Shown piece after piece: positions 8,360 through 17,385 of a stretch of 64,000 bases of DNA; the stretch's first letter is position 1; each line of letters starts with the position of its first letter. The DNA comes from an uncultured Alistipes sp. (GTDB lineage: Bacteria > Bacteroidota > Bacteroidia > Bacteroidales > Rikenellaceae): positions 1 through 64,000 of the forward strand of contig CAJUMU010000001.1 of NCBI GenBank assembly GCA_910587675.1, given 5' to 3'. The position numbers and the translations under genes were made by a program. A model generated the notes under the pieces. It was given only the letters and a program-made list of their open reading frames with translations. It was not told the origin of the DNA and did no database searches.

Positions 8360-9301
8360 CTATTTGTAGAATATCGAACTGATCTCCTTGTAGTTGTGTA
8401 CGCGCTCGATTACGTTGGCGAAGATGTCGGCCACCGAGAGAACGGTGAACTTGCTGAGATCCTTTTCCTTGTTGAGCGGAATTGTGTCGGTTACGATCAC
8501 CTCCTGCAAACGGCTCTCGTTGATGCGCTCGTAAGCCGCGCCCGACAGCACGGGGTGGGTTATCACGGCGCGTACGCTCTTGGCGCCCTTGTCCATGAGC
8601 ATGTCGGCTGCCATGCAGATGGTGCCTGCGGTGTCGATCATGTCGTCGACGATTATGATGTTGCGCCCCTCCACCTCGCCGATGGCGGTCATGCTGCCCA
8701 CGACGTTGGCTTTGGCGCGCTCCTTATGCGATATGATGATGGGGGTTTGCAGATGCTTGGCGTAAGCGTTGGCGCGCTTCGCTCCGCCCATGTCGGGAGC
8801 GGCGATCGACAGATCCTCGATATTGAGACTCTGGATGTAGGGGATAAATATGCCGCTGGCATAGAGCGCGTCGACGGGAACGTCGAAGAAACCCTGAATC
8901 TGGTCGGCGTGGAGGTCCATCGTCATGATGCGGTCGACACCTGCCGCAACCAGAAGGTTGGCGACGAGTTTGGCTCCTATAGGCACGCGCGGACGGTCCT
9001 TGCGGTCCTGACGCGCCCAACCGAAGTAGGGCATCACCGCGATGACTTTGTAGGCCGAAGCGCGGCGGGCCGCGTCGATCATCATAAGCAGTTCCATCAG
9101 GTTGTCCGAGGGCGGAAACGTCGATTGGATGATGAATACCGTGCAACCTCGGATCGATTCGTTGTAGAACGGCTGGAACTCGCCGTCGCTGAACTGGAGT
9201 ATTTCCGAATCGCCGAGCGTTGTGCCGTAGCTGGCCACGATCTTCTCGGCCAGATAACGCGAGTTGCGTCCCGCAAAAAACTTGATCTTATGAATAGCCA
9301 T
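8360..9301 (-). CDS. prs: Ribose-phosphate pyrophosphokinase
   Basis: Makes PRPP from ribose-5-phosphate and ATP for purine, pyrimidine, NAD, His and Trp synthesis. The 313 residues show the N-terminal FSDGEFQP region, the class I signature DLHADQIQGFFDVPVD, the flexible loop after GGAKRANAYAK, and the PRPP loop IVDDMIDTAGT. Length matches class I synthetases. A TATATTTG -7 box is 24 bases upstream, and the gene ends in a strong terminator followed by repeat R1a. Confidence 0.97.
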   Translation of the reverse strand: MAIHKIKFFAGRNSRYLAEKIVASYGTTLGDSEILQFSDGEFQPFYNESIRGCTVFIIQSTFPPSDNLMELLMMIDAARRASAYKVIAVMPYFGWARQDRKDRPRVPIGAKLVANLLVAAGVDRIMTMDLHADQIQGFFDVPVDALYASGIFIPYIQSLNIEDLSIAAPDMGGAKRANAYAKHLQTPIIISHKERAKANVVGSMTAIGEVEGRNIIIVDDMIDTAGTICMAADMLMDKGAKSVRAVITHPVLSGAAYERINESRLQEVIVTDTIPLNKEKDLSKFTVLSVADIFANVIERVHNYKEISSIFYK

Positions 9302-9324
9302 TGTGTCGTTTGTTTTTGATGGTG

Positions 9325-9332
9325 CAAATATA
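9325..9332 (-). promoter_or_regulatory. -7 box of prs
   Basis: Minus-strand TATATTTG is a perfect match to TAnnTTTG and predicts a ~17-base leader. No clear -33 TTTG. Confidence 0.55.
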
Positions 9333-9381
9333 TATAATCCACGGTAAAAAAGGGCCGCTCGGATATCGACTTTTTAAATAA

Positions 9382-9969
9382 TTATAAACATTTTTCGATA
9401 TAGTCGAGTATTTCTTCGCGTCCCGTGCCGCGCGCGCTCGACGAGCGGAACATGGGTGGCAACTCCTCCCATTGCTCGGCGAGGGCGGCGCTGTAGCGTT
9501 CGACGCTCTTTTTGAGTTGCGCGGCCGAGAGTTTGTCGCCCTTGGTGAAGATGATGCCGAACGGGATGCCGTTCTCGCCCAGCATCTCGATGAAACGCAT
9601 GTCGATGGCCTGCGGTTCGAGCCGCGAATCGACCAGCACGAAGAGAAAGTGCATCTTCTCGCACTTGAGAATATAGTCGAGGATGATCTTCGAGAACTCG
9701 CCGCGTTTGCTTTTCGACACGCGGGCGTAACCGTACCCGGGCAGGTCGACCAGATACCACGAATCGTTTATGCGAAAGTGGTTTATGAGGCGGGTTTTAC
9801 CCGGGGTCGATGACACCTTGGCCAAGGCTTTGTGGCCCGTGAGCATGTTGATGAGCGACGATTTGCCGACGTTGCTGCGGCCGATGAAGGCTATGTCGCG
9901 CAGGTCGTCTTTGGGTACTTGCGAGATCTTCTCGGAACTGCATCGGAATTCGGCTTTGTTGATTTGCAT
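9382..9969 (-). CDS. engB: Ribosome-biogenesis GTP-binding protein EngB/YsxC
   Basis: A small P-loop GTPase (195 residues from this start) needed for 50S subunit assembly. G1 is GRSNVGKSSL, G2 lies in the STPGKT loop, G3 is DLPGYG and G4 is TKGD. The start at 9969 (MQINKAEF) is preferred over the in-frame ATG at 10020. A -7 box sits at 10015-10008, so transcripts should begin near 10001, and family members typically start just before this K-A-E-F strand. It lies upstream of prs on the same strand, but prs has its own promoter. Confidence 0.95.
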   Translation of the reverse strand: MQINKAEFRCSSEKISQVPKDDLRDIAFIGRSNVGKSSLINMLTGHKALAKVSSTPGKTRLINHFRINDSWYLVDLPGYGYARVSKSKRGEFSKIILDYILKCEKMHFLFVLVDSRLEPQAIDMRFIEMLGENGIPFGIIFTKGDKLSAAQLKKSVERYSAALAEQWEELPPMFRSSSARGTGREEILDYIEKCL

Positions 9970-10007
9970 CGCTGGGGTAGGTTGCGCCTCGTAAGGCTGT
10001 TCGTCCG

Positions 10008-10015
10008 CAAAAATA
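10008..10015 (-). promoter_or_regulatory. -7 box of engB (decides its start)
   Basis: Minus-strand TATTTTTG fits TAnnTTTG. Its position makes the longer start at 10020 impossible for this promoter and favours 9969, with a leader of about 30 bases. Confidence 0.55.
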
Positions 10016-10133
10016 GACAAAAAAACTCGAACGGCGAAATCTGCGACCGACGGTTCTCGCCTCTCGGCGCGGAGGCCCGCGAACTCGTCGTCCGCTCGCG
10101 GGCGTTCATAGCGTGTCGTGGGCCGAATATCGC

Positions 10134-10163
10134 AAAACAGCCCGACCGCACGGTCGGGCTGTT
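10134..10163 (-). terminator. Intrinsic terminator of the FISUMP lipoprotein gene
   Basis: A 13-bp perfect stem (AACAGCCCGACCG and complement) 20 bases after the stop. On the minus strand the stem ends in TT and is followed by further T bases. Confidence 0.85.
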
Positions 10164-10183
10164 CGTATTTATCATTGTGGTCT

Positions 10184-11686
10184 CTATCGGTCGTCTCTCA
10201 CGCAACGCACCTGCATACCGTTGGCGCGATACATCTCCTTGGCCGCCTCGTAACGGTTGTTGACGGCGCGGGTGGTGTTGAGATCGAAGAACATCGATTC
10301 GGCCGTCGCGGGATCTGACGTTCCCGTGCCGCAGGTCCAATAGTATCCTATCCAAGGCATGGGGACATGCTCGTAACCGTAATCGTTCATGTTGGTGAGC
10401 ACTCCGTTCTCGAAGCTGCGGCGTCCTGCGCCCGGCATGAAGAGCTTGGCGCCCTTCGCCGAATCCACGATGTGCCATCCGTACATGCCGCGGATGTCGG
10501 CCAATTGGGCTTCGTCCTCGATTGGGTCGATATCGAATGCGGTGAACGTCTTGCCCGCAGGCACCCGCCAGCCACGGGGGCAGGGGTCGTAAACGCTCTT
10601 CACGTCGTCGCTCCACAGATTGTCGTCGTGAGTCGACCAGAGCCAGTCGTAACGGTTGTCTTTCGAACCGAGCACGAACGACATGGGGTGGGCGACGGCA
10701 TATTCGACGGTGCCCGCATCGGCGTCCTTCTCCGCGTCGACGTACGCGAAACGCTTCACGGTGTTGGTGGCGCTGAAGACGGTTTTGTCGGCATTGTTCG
10801 AGAACTTGTAATCCACGGGACGGATGAACGGATCCTTGCGTCCCCACTGGTAGTAGAGTCCGTAAGATTCGAATATCTCGTCCGTATTCGTCGATCCGTC
10901 GCTGTTGCGGTACGCTCCGAGGTTGCGATCCATGAAGACTCCCGCCGAGGTGGCGACGGCATTGGACGTGGGATCCGATTCCGTAACCCACACGTGCCAG
11001 CTCCACAGGATGTTGTCATCGGCGTCGTACGCGGCTATGACGGCGTTGCCGTCGGGGACTTTCGATACCGTCGCGTCGTCGTTGTCGTCGTCGGTGTCCT
11101 TATGCGATATGAAGAATGTGAACGTGCCCGAAGCGGCGTCGAAGCTGCTGAAGTTGACCAGATCCTTCGCGCTCTGCCACAGCACGGCCACGTTAGCGGG
11201 CGATATGGTCTGCGACGACTCTCCCTTGTGCGTGACGTCGATGGTGTAGCGGGTGTCGGGCTGCGTTATGACGTAACTGTTGGAGTATTCTTCCGTAAGA
11301 TCGACCTCGCGATTCGACAGCGAGAGATAGGAGGTGGCTTTTGTGGTGGTGCCCGCCGCCGTGTAGCCCGTGAGGATCAAATTGCCGTTCTCCACGACAT
11401 CGTTGTCGGCGTCGGAATAGGATTCGGGCGACTTTACGGTGATGGTCCAGTTCACCAGATCGACATCCTCGACCGTCCATCCCGCGGGTTTCGACATGAC
11501 CGACACGCTGGTGATGTTGCGGGCGGTGAAAGGGATCACCACGGTCTCGTTCAACCGAGTGACGATCTGCCCGGGCAACTCGAACGCGAAATCGTATTCT
11601 TCATCGTTCGTGCACGACGAAAACGTTGTCGCACAAAAGATTGCAGCGACCGCGACGGCCAATGCGCCTCGAAAAACTCTTTTCAT
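10184..11686 (-). CDS. Surface lipoprotein with FISUMP-like C-terminal domain
   Basis: A 500-residue exported lipoprotein; the lipobox TTFSSC gives Cys near residue 24. The N-terminal half is beta-rich and Thr/Ser/Asp-rich, probably Ig-like/BACON-like. The C-terminal half (from about residue 240) carries the hallmarks of the Fib_succ_major (FISUMP) domain: YQWGRKDPF, a central YDPCPRGWRVPAG, and a closing MQVRCVRD. Such proteins are usually displayed on the Bacteroidetes cell surface; ligand and role are unknown. The start at 11686 is preferred over 11716 because the promoter at 11725-11757 would leave only a few bases of leader before 11716. Confidence 0.85.
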   Translation of the reverse strand: MKRVFRGALAVAVAAIFCATTFSSCTNDEEYDFAFELPGQIVTRLNETVVIPFTARNITSVSVMSKPAGWTVEDVDLVNWTITVKSPESYSDADNDVVENGNLILTGYTAAGTTTKATSYLSLSNREVDLTEEYSNSYVITQPDTRYTIDVTHKGESSQTISPANVAVLWQSAKDLVNFSSFDAASGTFTFFISHKDTDDDNDDATVSKVPDGNAVIAAYDADDNILWSWHVWVTESDPTSNAVATSAGVFMDRNLGAYRNSDGSTNTDEIFESYGLYYQWGRKDPFIRPVDYKFSNNADKTVFSATNTVKRFAYVDAEKDADAGTVEYAVAHPMSFVLGSKDNRYDWLWSTHDDNLWSDDVKSVYDPCPRGWRVPAGKTFTAFDIDPIEDEAQLADIRGMYGWHIVDSAKGAKLFMPGAGRRSFENGVLTNMNDYGYEHVPMPWIGYYWTCGTGTSDPATAESMFFDLNTTRAVNNRYEAAKEMYRANGMQVRCVRDDR

Positions 11687-11724
11687 ATATCTCTTTTTAT
11701 CAATAATCATTTTCAAAATATCCG

Positions 11725-11757
11725 CAAATATACCAAAAAGCAGCGACTTTCCGCAAA
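11725..11757 (-). promoter_or_regulatory. Promoter of the FISUMP lipoprotein gene
   Basis: On the minus strand TTTG (11757-11754) is followed after 21 bases by TATATTTG (11732-11725), both elements of the Bacteroidetes consensus. Confidence 0.7.
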
Positions 11758-11830
11758 CGATGACCGATTATTTCATCCTGAGGAATAATTATTGTCTACA
11801 GTGCAAACGTTTCGAAAATACATTTATTAT

Positions 11831-12598
11831 ATGGGCAGTACAAAAATTATGACGGGGTCGAAACCCGCCGCCAAAGGATACCGTATAGTCATTGCCGACG
11901 GCGGTCCTTATCTGGTGTTCGGGCGCCCGCCGCTCGCGATGCAGTTCATCATGGCCAACGACCGCGGCGCGAGTTGGTACTTTCAGGAGGGGCGTCACTT
12001 CTCGACCGAAAACGAACCGACGGCGTTGTGCCGTTGCGGCGGATCGCATCGCAAACCCTACTGCGACGGCACGCATGCCAAGTTCGAGTGGGATTCGCGT
12101 CTGACGGCACCCGACACTCCGCTGCTTCGCGACGTGGAGATTACCGAAGGAGGCACGCTCGCTATGTCGGACAACGAACGTTATTGCGTCTTCGCGCGTT
12201 TCTGCGACGCCGAGGGTCGGGCGTGGAATCTGGTCGCCAATTCGGAGTATCCCGAAGCGAGGAGGCTCGCCATACGCGAGGCGTCGATGTGCCCGAGCGC
12301 GAGGCTTACGGCGTGGGACAACGAAACGGGCAAACCGTTCGAACCTGCCTACGAACCGAGTCTGGGACTTGTCGAGGATATAGCCATAGGCGCGAGCGGC
12401 GGTATATGGGTGCGCGGCGGCATAAGATTGGAGCGCGTGAACGGACATGCTTTCGAGGTCCGCAACAGAATGGTGTTGTGCCGTTGCGGCGAGTCGAGCA
12501 ACAAACCCTATTGCGACGGCACTCATGCGGCGATAAGGTGGCGCGACGAGATAGATGGCGTGCCCGAGGGCGAGACGGTTCCCGAAGAGGTGTATTGA
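11831..12598 (+). CDS. Iron-sulfur protein with two CDGSH domains
   Basis: A 255-residue cytoplasmic protein without signal peptide. Two separate CDGSH 2Fe-2S motifs are intact: Cys67, Cys69, Cys78, His82 (C-R-C-G-G-S-H..P-Y-C-D-G-T-H) and Cys217, Cys219, Cys228, His232. Each is preceded by a beta-rich stretch, so the protein looks like an internal duplication with a ~130-residue middle region. Such proteins are redox or cluster-transfer proteins of uncertain partner. The ATG at 11831 is used; an upstream in-frame TTG at 11792 has no support. Monocistronic. Confidence 0.9.
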   Translation: MGSTKIMTGSKPAAKGYRIVIADGGPYLVFGRPPLAMQFIMANDRGASWYFQEGRHFSTENEPTALCRCGGSHRKPYCDGTHAKFEWDSRLTAPDTPLLRDVEITEGGTLAMSDNERYCVFARFCDAEGRAWNLVANSEYPEARRLAIREASMCPSARLTAWDNETGKPFEPAYEPSLGLVEDIAIGASGGIWVRGGIRLERVNGHAFEVRNRMVLCRCGESSNKPYCDGTHAAIRWRDEIDGVPEGETVPEEVY

Positions 12599-12610
12599 CG
12601 TATGACGAAG

Positions 12611-12638
12611 ACGGCCGACCCGTGAAAAGGTCGGCCGT
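12611..12638. terminator. Hairpin between convergent genes, probable terminator
   Basis: A perfect 10-bp stem (ACGGCCGACC and complement, 8-base loop) after the CDGSH gene, with TTTT only a few bases further on the plus strand. It may serve both the CDGSH gene and floA. Confidence 0.6.
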
Positions 12639-12667
12639 TCCGTTCGGTTTTCGACGTCGCCGTCGAC

Positions 12668-13642
12668 TTATTTCTTGTCGTTTCGGGCTATGGTGTCGCG
12701 CATCTGCGTGTCGGCCATGATGTTCTTCATCTTGTAGTAGTCCATTATGCCGAGATTGCCGTTGCGGAACGCTTCTGCCATAGCCAGAGGCACTTCGGCC
12801 TCGGCGAGGATCACCTTCGCGCGCGCGTCCTGAGCCTTGGCGCGGTTCTCCTGCTCCAACGCCACCGCCATGGCGCGACGCTCCTCGGCCTTGGCTTGGG
12901 CGATGTTCTTGTCGGCGTCGGCCTGATCCATCTGGAGCTGCGCGCCGATGTTCTTGCCCACGTCGATATCGGCGATATCGATCGACAGAATCTCGAACGC
13001 GGTACCCGCGTCGAGACCCTTTTCGAGCACCACGCGCGAAATAGAGTCGGGGTTCTCCAGCACGACCTTATGCGACACGGCCGAGCCTATCGACGACACG
13101 ATGCCCTCGCCGACGCGGGCCAGAACCGTCTCTTCGCCTGCGCCGCCCACCAGTTGCTTGATGTTGGCGCGCACCGTCACGCGGGCTTTGGCTATGAGCT
13201 GAATGCCGTCCTTGGCCACGGCTGCCACGGGAGGGGTGTTTATGACCTTGGGGTTGACCGACATCTGCACCGCTTCGAACACGTCGCGGCCCGCCAGATC
13301 GATGGCCGTGGCCATCTTGAAATCGAGGTTGATGTTGGCCTTCTGCGCCGAAACGAGAGCGTGCACCACGTTGGTGACGTTGCCGCCCGCCAGATAGTGC
13401 GCCTCCAACTCGTTGGGGTCGAGGTTCAGGCCCGCTTTGGTTCCCTCGATCATCGACGACACGATTACCGAGGGCGGCACCTTGCGCCAGCGCATCAGAA
13501 TGAGTTGCAGCAGGCTGATCTTGACGCCCGACACGAGCGCCGAGAACCATAGTCCTACGGGAATGAAGTAGAATACCAGCCAAATGGCTATGAGGCCCAG
13601 AAAGGCCACGAACGCGATAATTCCCAAATGTAATTCTTCCAT
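12668..13642 (-). CDS. floA: Flotillin-like protein FloA
   Basis: A 324-residue membrane scaffold of functional membrane microdomains (UPF0365/YqfA family). Two hydrophobic segments (about 6-26 and 28-46) are followed by an SPFH-type domain and an Ala/Glu-rich coiled coil (about 225-300, ending in AEAEVPLAMAEAFRNGNLG). SMIEGTKAGLNL and NPKVINTPPVAAVAKDGIQ are family hallmarks. It is encoded 28 bases after nfeD, the usual NfeD-flotillin pairing, which suggests that they act together at the membrane. Confidence 0.96.
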   Translation of the reverse strand: MEELHLGIIAFVAFLGLIAIWLVFYFIPVGLWFSALVSGVKISLLQLILMRWRKVPPSVIVSSMIEGTKAGLNLDPNELEAHYLAGGNVTNVVHALVSAQKANINLDFKMATAIDLAGRDVFEAVQMSVNPKVINTPPVAAVAKDGIQLIAKARVTVRANIKQLVGGAGEETVLARVGEGIVSSIGSAVSHKVVLENPDSISRVVLEKGLDAGTAFEILSIDIADIDVGKNIGAQLQMDQADADKNIAQAKAEERRAMAVALEQENRAKAQDARAKVILAEAEVPLAMAEAFRNGNLGIMDYYKMKNIMADTQMRDTIARNDKK

Positions 13643-13670
13643 AGTTATAGGTTGTTAATGATTTGTTGCG

Positions 13671-14138
13671 TTATTCGGCGCGTTTCACGATCACGGTGAA
13701 GTTTTCGAAACCGACTACTTCGACCTCTTTGCGTTGGTCGATATAGACGTCGGTCGACTTGGCTTCGTATACCTTGCCGCCGATATTCACCTTGCCCATC
13801 GGCGAGAGACGCGATACCGTCGTGCCGCGGTCGCCCGCTTTGAGCTCGTCGGCGGGGCTCTCCATGCTCGACGAGTCGATCTTCTGATCGAGCGAGAAGC
13901 GTTGCCACGTCTTGGCGCGCAGCGATATGACCGTGGCGACGAGCGACACCGCGAGTATGGCGACTATCGTCGCGCCTCCTCCGAGCGCTCCGAAGCGCAG
14001 GAATCCGAAATATGCGGCCGCGCCGTAGCATAACAGCGAGAGAACGGTTCCGATCGAGATGCCGGGCAGCAGCACGAGTTCCACCACGAGGAAAAACATT
14101 CCCAGCAGTACGAGAAATACGATTAATCCCATAAGCAT
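13671..14138 (-). CDS. NfeD-like membrane protein
   Basis: A 155-residue short NfeD protein without the ClpP-like protease domain. Membrane segments lie at about 3-20, 28-48 and 55-73, and a C-terminal OB-fold starts near residue 95 (GDRGTTVSRLSPMGKVNIGG), ending in the conserved VVGFENFTVIVKRAE. Short NfeD proteins are encoded beside flotillins and are thought to bind or modulate them. It is the first gene of a two-gene operon with floA. Confidence 0.93.
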   Translation of the reverse strand: MLMGLIVFLVLLGMFFLVVELVLLPGISIGTVLSLLCYGAAAYFGFLRFGALGGGATIVAILAVSLVATVISLRAKTWQRFSLDQKIDSSSMESPADELKAGDRGTTVSRLSPMGKVNIGGKVYEAKSTDVYIDQRKEVEVVGFENFTVIVKRAE

Positions 14139-14181
14139 TTGGTTTTAATTGTCAATGGCGTTATATATTTCAATGTATCGG

Positions 14182-14300
14182 CGTCATATTGTCGTAAAAC
14201 CGACTCCGACGGCAGTTTGCCCACGGCCTTTGGCCGCGTTTACAAGTCTGACCCACCCCTAAATCCCCTCCTCGGAGGGGACTTAGGTCGCTGCGCTCCG
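14182..14300 (+). repeat. R2 palindromic repeat, copy a
   Basis: A ~119-base copy. Its hairpins are CGGCC-TTT-GGCCG (14224-14236) and CCCCTCC-TC-GGAGGGG (14265-14280); then comes a conserved ACTT.GGTCGCT.CGCTCCG end. It is homologous to 25198-25320 (inverted) and 31577-31668. It fills most of the gap between nfeD and the SPOR gene. Confidence 0.8.
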
Positions 14301-14353
14301 AATAAGGGTGATCGCGTGTCAATATCCCTTACCGAATCCGGACGGGGCGGCGT

Positions 14354-15922
14354 TTACTCCTCTTCGTCCGACTCCTCGTCGGGGCCGCCTCCGATCTCCG
14401 TCACTTCGGCCGTGAGCGATTCGTCGCATTTGGCCACCGCGGCGGCCACGCGGTCGGCCATCACGCGGGTGTCGAACGTGCCGACGATGAAGGTATCCTC
14501 GGCGATCTTCGATATCTGGCATCCTTCGGCCATGGTGGTTATAAGGTCGCGCACCGTATCGTCCAAAGCTCCGCCCTTTATCGTCACGCGGAAAGCTATC
14601 GTCGCATCCTCGTTCTGTTGCGAGAGGTTGGTTTTGCGTCCGTCGCACCACTCGACGATCTCGGGGCTGCGGAAGCCCTTCTTTTTCATGATCTCGACTG
14701 CCGTCTCGGCCTCGGCGCGGGTCTTGAGTCCGCCCGCATAGTAGCTGAAGCGTCCGTCTTCAAGCGTCTCGACGCAGAGCGGCGAGGCTCCGCGGAATGT
14801 CGAAACCGCCTGCTTGTATTTGTAGGTTCCCAGCAGGATGCGGTATATGGTTCCGTACTCGTACACTATGCAGTCGGGGATGGGATTCGAGGCGTTGTAA
14901 GGGCTGCGGGGCGTGAACTCGATGGCTTCGTAGTCGACGAACGAGCGGCGTTTCACCTCGACGGGAGGCATGCGGAAGTCGATCTGGCGCACGTTCTTGG
15001 AGGCGTTGGACAGCGAGTCGATGGCGGCCGTCTGGTTGAGCAGCTTGGCCACGTATATCTCATAGTTCAGCACGACGGGCTTTTGCAGGCAGTAGTCGGC
15101 CACGGCCTCCGACACGCAGTTGTCGGCCGACGAGAGTTTCTCCTGACGGGCCTCGCCCAACATCGATTCCGTTATTTCGAGGATGTCTTCGCGGTTCTCC
15201 TTTTCGAGGAAGTAGGAGTAGACGTACGTCTTCTGGTCGTAAATCTCGCTCCACAACTTGGCGAGCTGTCTCTCGAGCACCAGACTCTCGTCCGTCGCGG
15301 CTGCGATGTCGGCATATACCGCCTCGGCCTCGGCTTCGGTGGCCGCCAGCACGTATTTGTCGTAAAGTGCCTTGATCTTCTTGTAGTTGTCGATGTACGA
15401 CGATACGTATTTGCGAGCCGCGCTCTCCTTGCCGTGCGCCTCGACCAGAGCCTTGTAGTCGTCGGGGTCGATGTTTTTCACGAAGTAGGAGTTGCCGAAT
15501 ATCGAGGCCGCCGACGGCGACGACTCGGCCGCGCCGCCGATGTTGCCCATGCCCGAAAGCACGAACTCCTGTTCGATGGCGTTGATGCTGTCGACGAGTC
15601 TTATCTTCTGCGAGCGCAGGGCGAAAGCGGCGTTTTCGGCGTCGGTGAGTATGAGCATCATCGAGTCGGACCTTTGGCGGGCCAGCGAGTCGCGTTTCTC
15701 GGCGTTCTCGCGCATCGCGCTGCGCACCGTGCGTATCACGTCGAAGATCGAGTCGCTGCGCAGGCGCAACGTCTCCTCCTTGCGCAGCAGGGTCATGTAT
15801 TCGTCGTTCTTTTCGAGTCCGGGTATTCGCGCGGCGATCTCCTGCGCCGCCGTGTCGGCGACGCTCAGCACTGCGGCCAACACTCCGACCGCGAACAGTT
15901 TACGTATGGTTATCTCCACCAT
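14354..15922 (-). CDS. Exported coiled-coil protein with SPOR-like region (unknown function)
   Basis: 522 residues with a signal peptide (about 1-26, ADTAAQ). The N-terminal ~100 residues are charged and heptad-like (probable coiled coil); the middle is alpha-helical. Residues ~355-430 resemble a SPOR peptidoglycan-binding repeat: a strand IYRILLGTYKYKQAV, then FSYYAGGLKTRAEAETAVEIMKKKGF. The C-terminus is very acidic. It may be a periplasmic cell-wall-associated factor. Its start lies inside the last 13 bases of trkH, so the two are translationally linked. No specific family is recognised. Confidence 0.7.
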   Translation of the reverse strand: MVEITIRKLFAVGVLAAVLSVADTAAQEIAARIPGLEKNDEYMTLLRKEETLRLRSDSIFDVIRTVRSAMRENAEKRDSLARQRSDSMMLILTDAENAAFALRSQKIRLVDSINAIEQEFVLSGMGNIGGAAESSPSAASIFGNSYFVKNIDPDDYKALVEAHGKESAARKYVSSYIDNYKKIKALYDKYVLAATEAEAEAVYADIAAATDESLVLERQLAKLWSEIYDQKTYVYSYFLEKENREDILEITESMLGEARQEKLSSADNCVSEAVADYCLQKPVVLNYEIYVAKLLNQTAAIDSLSNASKNVRQIDFRMPPVEVKRRSFVDYEAIEFTPRSPYNASNPIPDCIVYEYGTIYRILLGTYKYKQAVSTFRGASPLCVETLEDGRFSYYAGGLKTRAEAETAVEIMKKKGFRSPEIVEWCDGRKTNLSQQNEDATIAFRVTIKGGALDDTVRDLITTMAEGCQISKIAEDTFIVGTFDTRVMADRVAAAVAKCDESLTAEVTEIGGGPDEESDEEE

Positions 15923-17355
15923 CTGATAAAAAAGAGTTGAATCAATCCGAATATCTCCAGACGTCCCAGCAACATGAGGAACGTCAAATTAAGTTTCATA
16001 GCCGACGGCAGGGCCGCATAGTTGTCCATCGAGCCCACCTCGCCGAAGCCCGGGCCTACGTTGCCCGCGCATGCCACGGCTGACGAGAATCCCGTCATGA
16101 GGTCTGCGCCGAGCAGCGTGTTGGTAAACGTTCCCGCCAGAATCAACATCATGAAAGCCACCGTGTAGACCATTACCGTATTGAGCATATCCTTGTCCTG
16201 CGGGATGCCGTCGACCTTGGTGCGGAATATGGCGTTGGGGTGCTGCTGCATCCGCAGACGGTTGCGCATCATCTTGACCGCTAACAGCAGACGGTCGATT
16301 TTGAGACCTCCCGACGTCGAGCCTGCGCAGGCGCAGACGATCGAGCAGAAGATCAATATCAGCATCGCGAACGAGGTCCACGTATTGCAGTCGGCGATGG
16401 CGAATCCCGTGGTCGTGATGCAGGATACGGTCTGGAACAGCGCGTAGCGCAGCGACGTGAGCGTCGAGGGGTAAACGTCGGCTTTGCGGAGGCTCAGGGC
16501 GATGAGAATCGCGGCTATGGCGATCGTCCAAAGGTAGAAACGCGTCACCTCCGAGCGGAAGATATTGTTCTGCTTGCGCGTCACGGTCGCGTATATGAGT
16601 CCGAAGTGGATACCCGCCACAGCCATTCCGACAATTAGCACCGATTCGATGACCGCCGAGTCGAAAAATGCGACGCTGGTGTTCTTGGTGCCGAATCCGC
16701 ACGTGCTGCATGTCGACATGGCGTAACACAGCGCATCGAACCAGCACATGCCACCGAGTTTGAGCAGCAGGGTGGTGACGGCGGTGAGTCCGATGTATAC
16801 CGAAAGTATTATCTTTACAATGGTTTGCGTGCGGTAATTGAAGTTGTCCTTCGCCAGCGACGACAACTCGACATTAGAGAGCATCATCTTGCTCTTGCCT
16901 ATCGAGGGCAGGATTACGAGGGTGAACATCACCACGCCGATACCGCCCACCCAGCATGTGGCCATGCGCCAGAAGTGGAGTCCGCGCGGCAGAGCCTCGA
17001 CGTTGTCCAAAATGGAGGCGCCCGTGGTGGTGAACCCCGATACACTCTCGAACCATGCGTTCATGGGCGAGAACTCGCCGCCCCACATCAGGTAAGGGAA
17101 CATGCCTACGATGCTCGACACGATCCATGCCCCGACCACTATGCAATACCCCTCCTTGGTCGAGATGCGGTCGGTGCGCGGGACGAAGATCATGGGGAAA
17201 CACCCTAACAGCAGCGTGAGCAACGAAGACATGAGGAGAGGGTAGTAGCCCGTATCCATGTTGCTCAGGTAGGATATCCCCGCCGAGAGCAGCATGAATG
17301 CCGCCAATACCGACAGCACCATTCCGATATATCGTATTACAACGCTGAATCTCAT
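15910..17355 (-). CDS. trkH: Trk/Ktr potassium uptake protein, membrane subunit
   Basis: A 481-residue K+ translocating subunit with about ten hydrophobic segments and the repeated pore loops of the TrkH/KtrB superfamily, e.g. SGFTTTGASILD, STCGFGTKN, TTTGFAIAD and AGNVGPGFGEVGS. It needs a cytoplasmic TrkA/KtrA regulator, which is not in the window. It sits between the HAMP-type sensor-like gene (30 bases upstream) and the overlapping SPOR gene. Confidence 0.96.
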   Translation of the reverse strand: MRFSVVIRYIGMVLSVLAAFMLLSAGISYLSNMDTGYYPLLMSSLLTLLLGCFPMIFVPRTDRISTKEGYCIVVGAWIVSSIVGMFPYLMWGGEFSPMNAWFESVSGFTTTGASILDNVEALPRGLHFWRMATCWVGGIGVVMFTLVILPSIGKSKMMLSNVELSSLAKDNFNYRTQTIVKIILSVYIGLTAVTTLLLKLGGMCWFDALCYAMSTCSTCGFGTKNTSVAFFDSAVIESVLIVGMAVAGIHFGLIYATVTRKQNNIFRSEVTRFYLWTIAIAAILIALSLRKADVYPSTLTSLRYALFQTVSCITTTGFAIADCNTWTSFAMLILIFCSIVCACAGSTSGGLKIDRLLLAVKMMRNRLRMQQHPNAIFRTKVDGIPQDKDMLNTVMVYTVAFMMLILAGTFTNTLLGADLMTGFSSAVACAGNVGPGFGEVGSMDNYAALPSAMKLNLTFLMLLGRLEIFGLIQLFFIRWWR

Positions 17356-17385
17356 ATTTTTGTCGTTGGGCCCCGCGGCCGTAAA

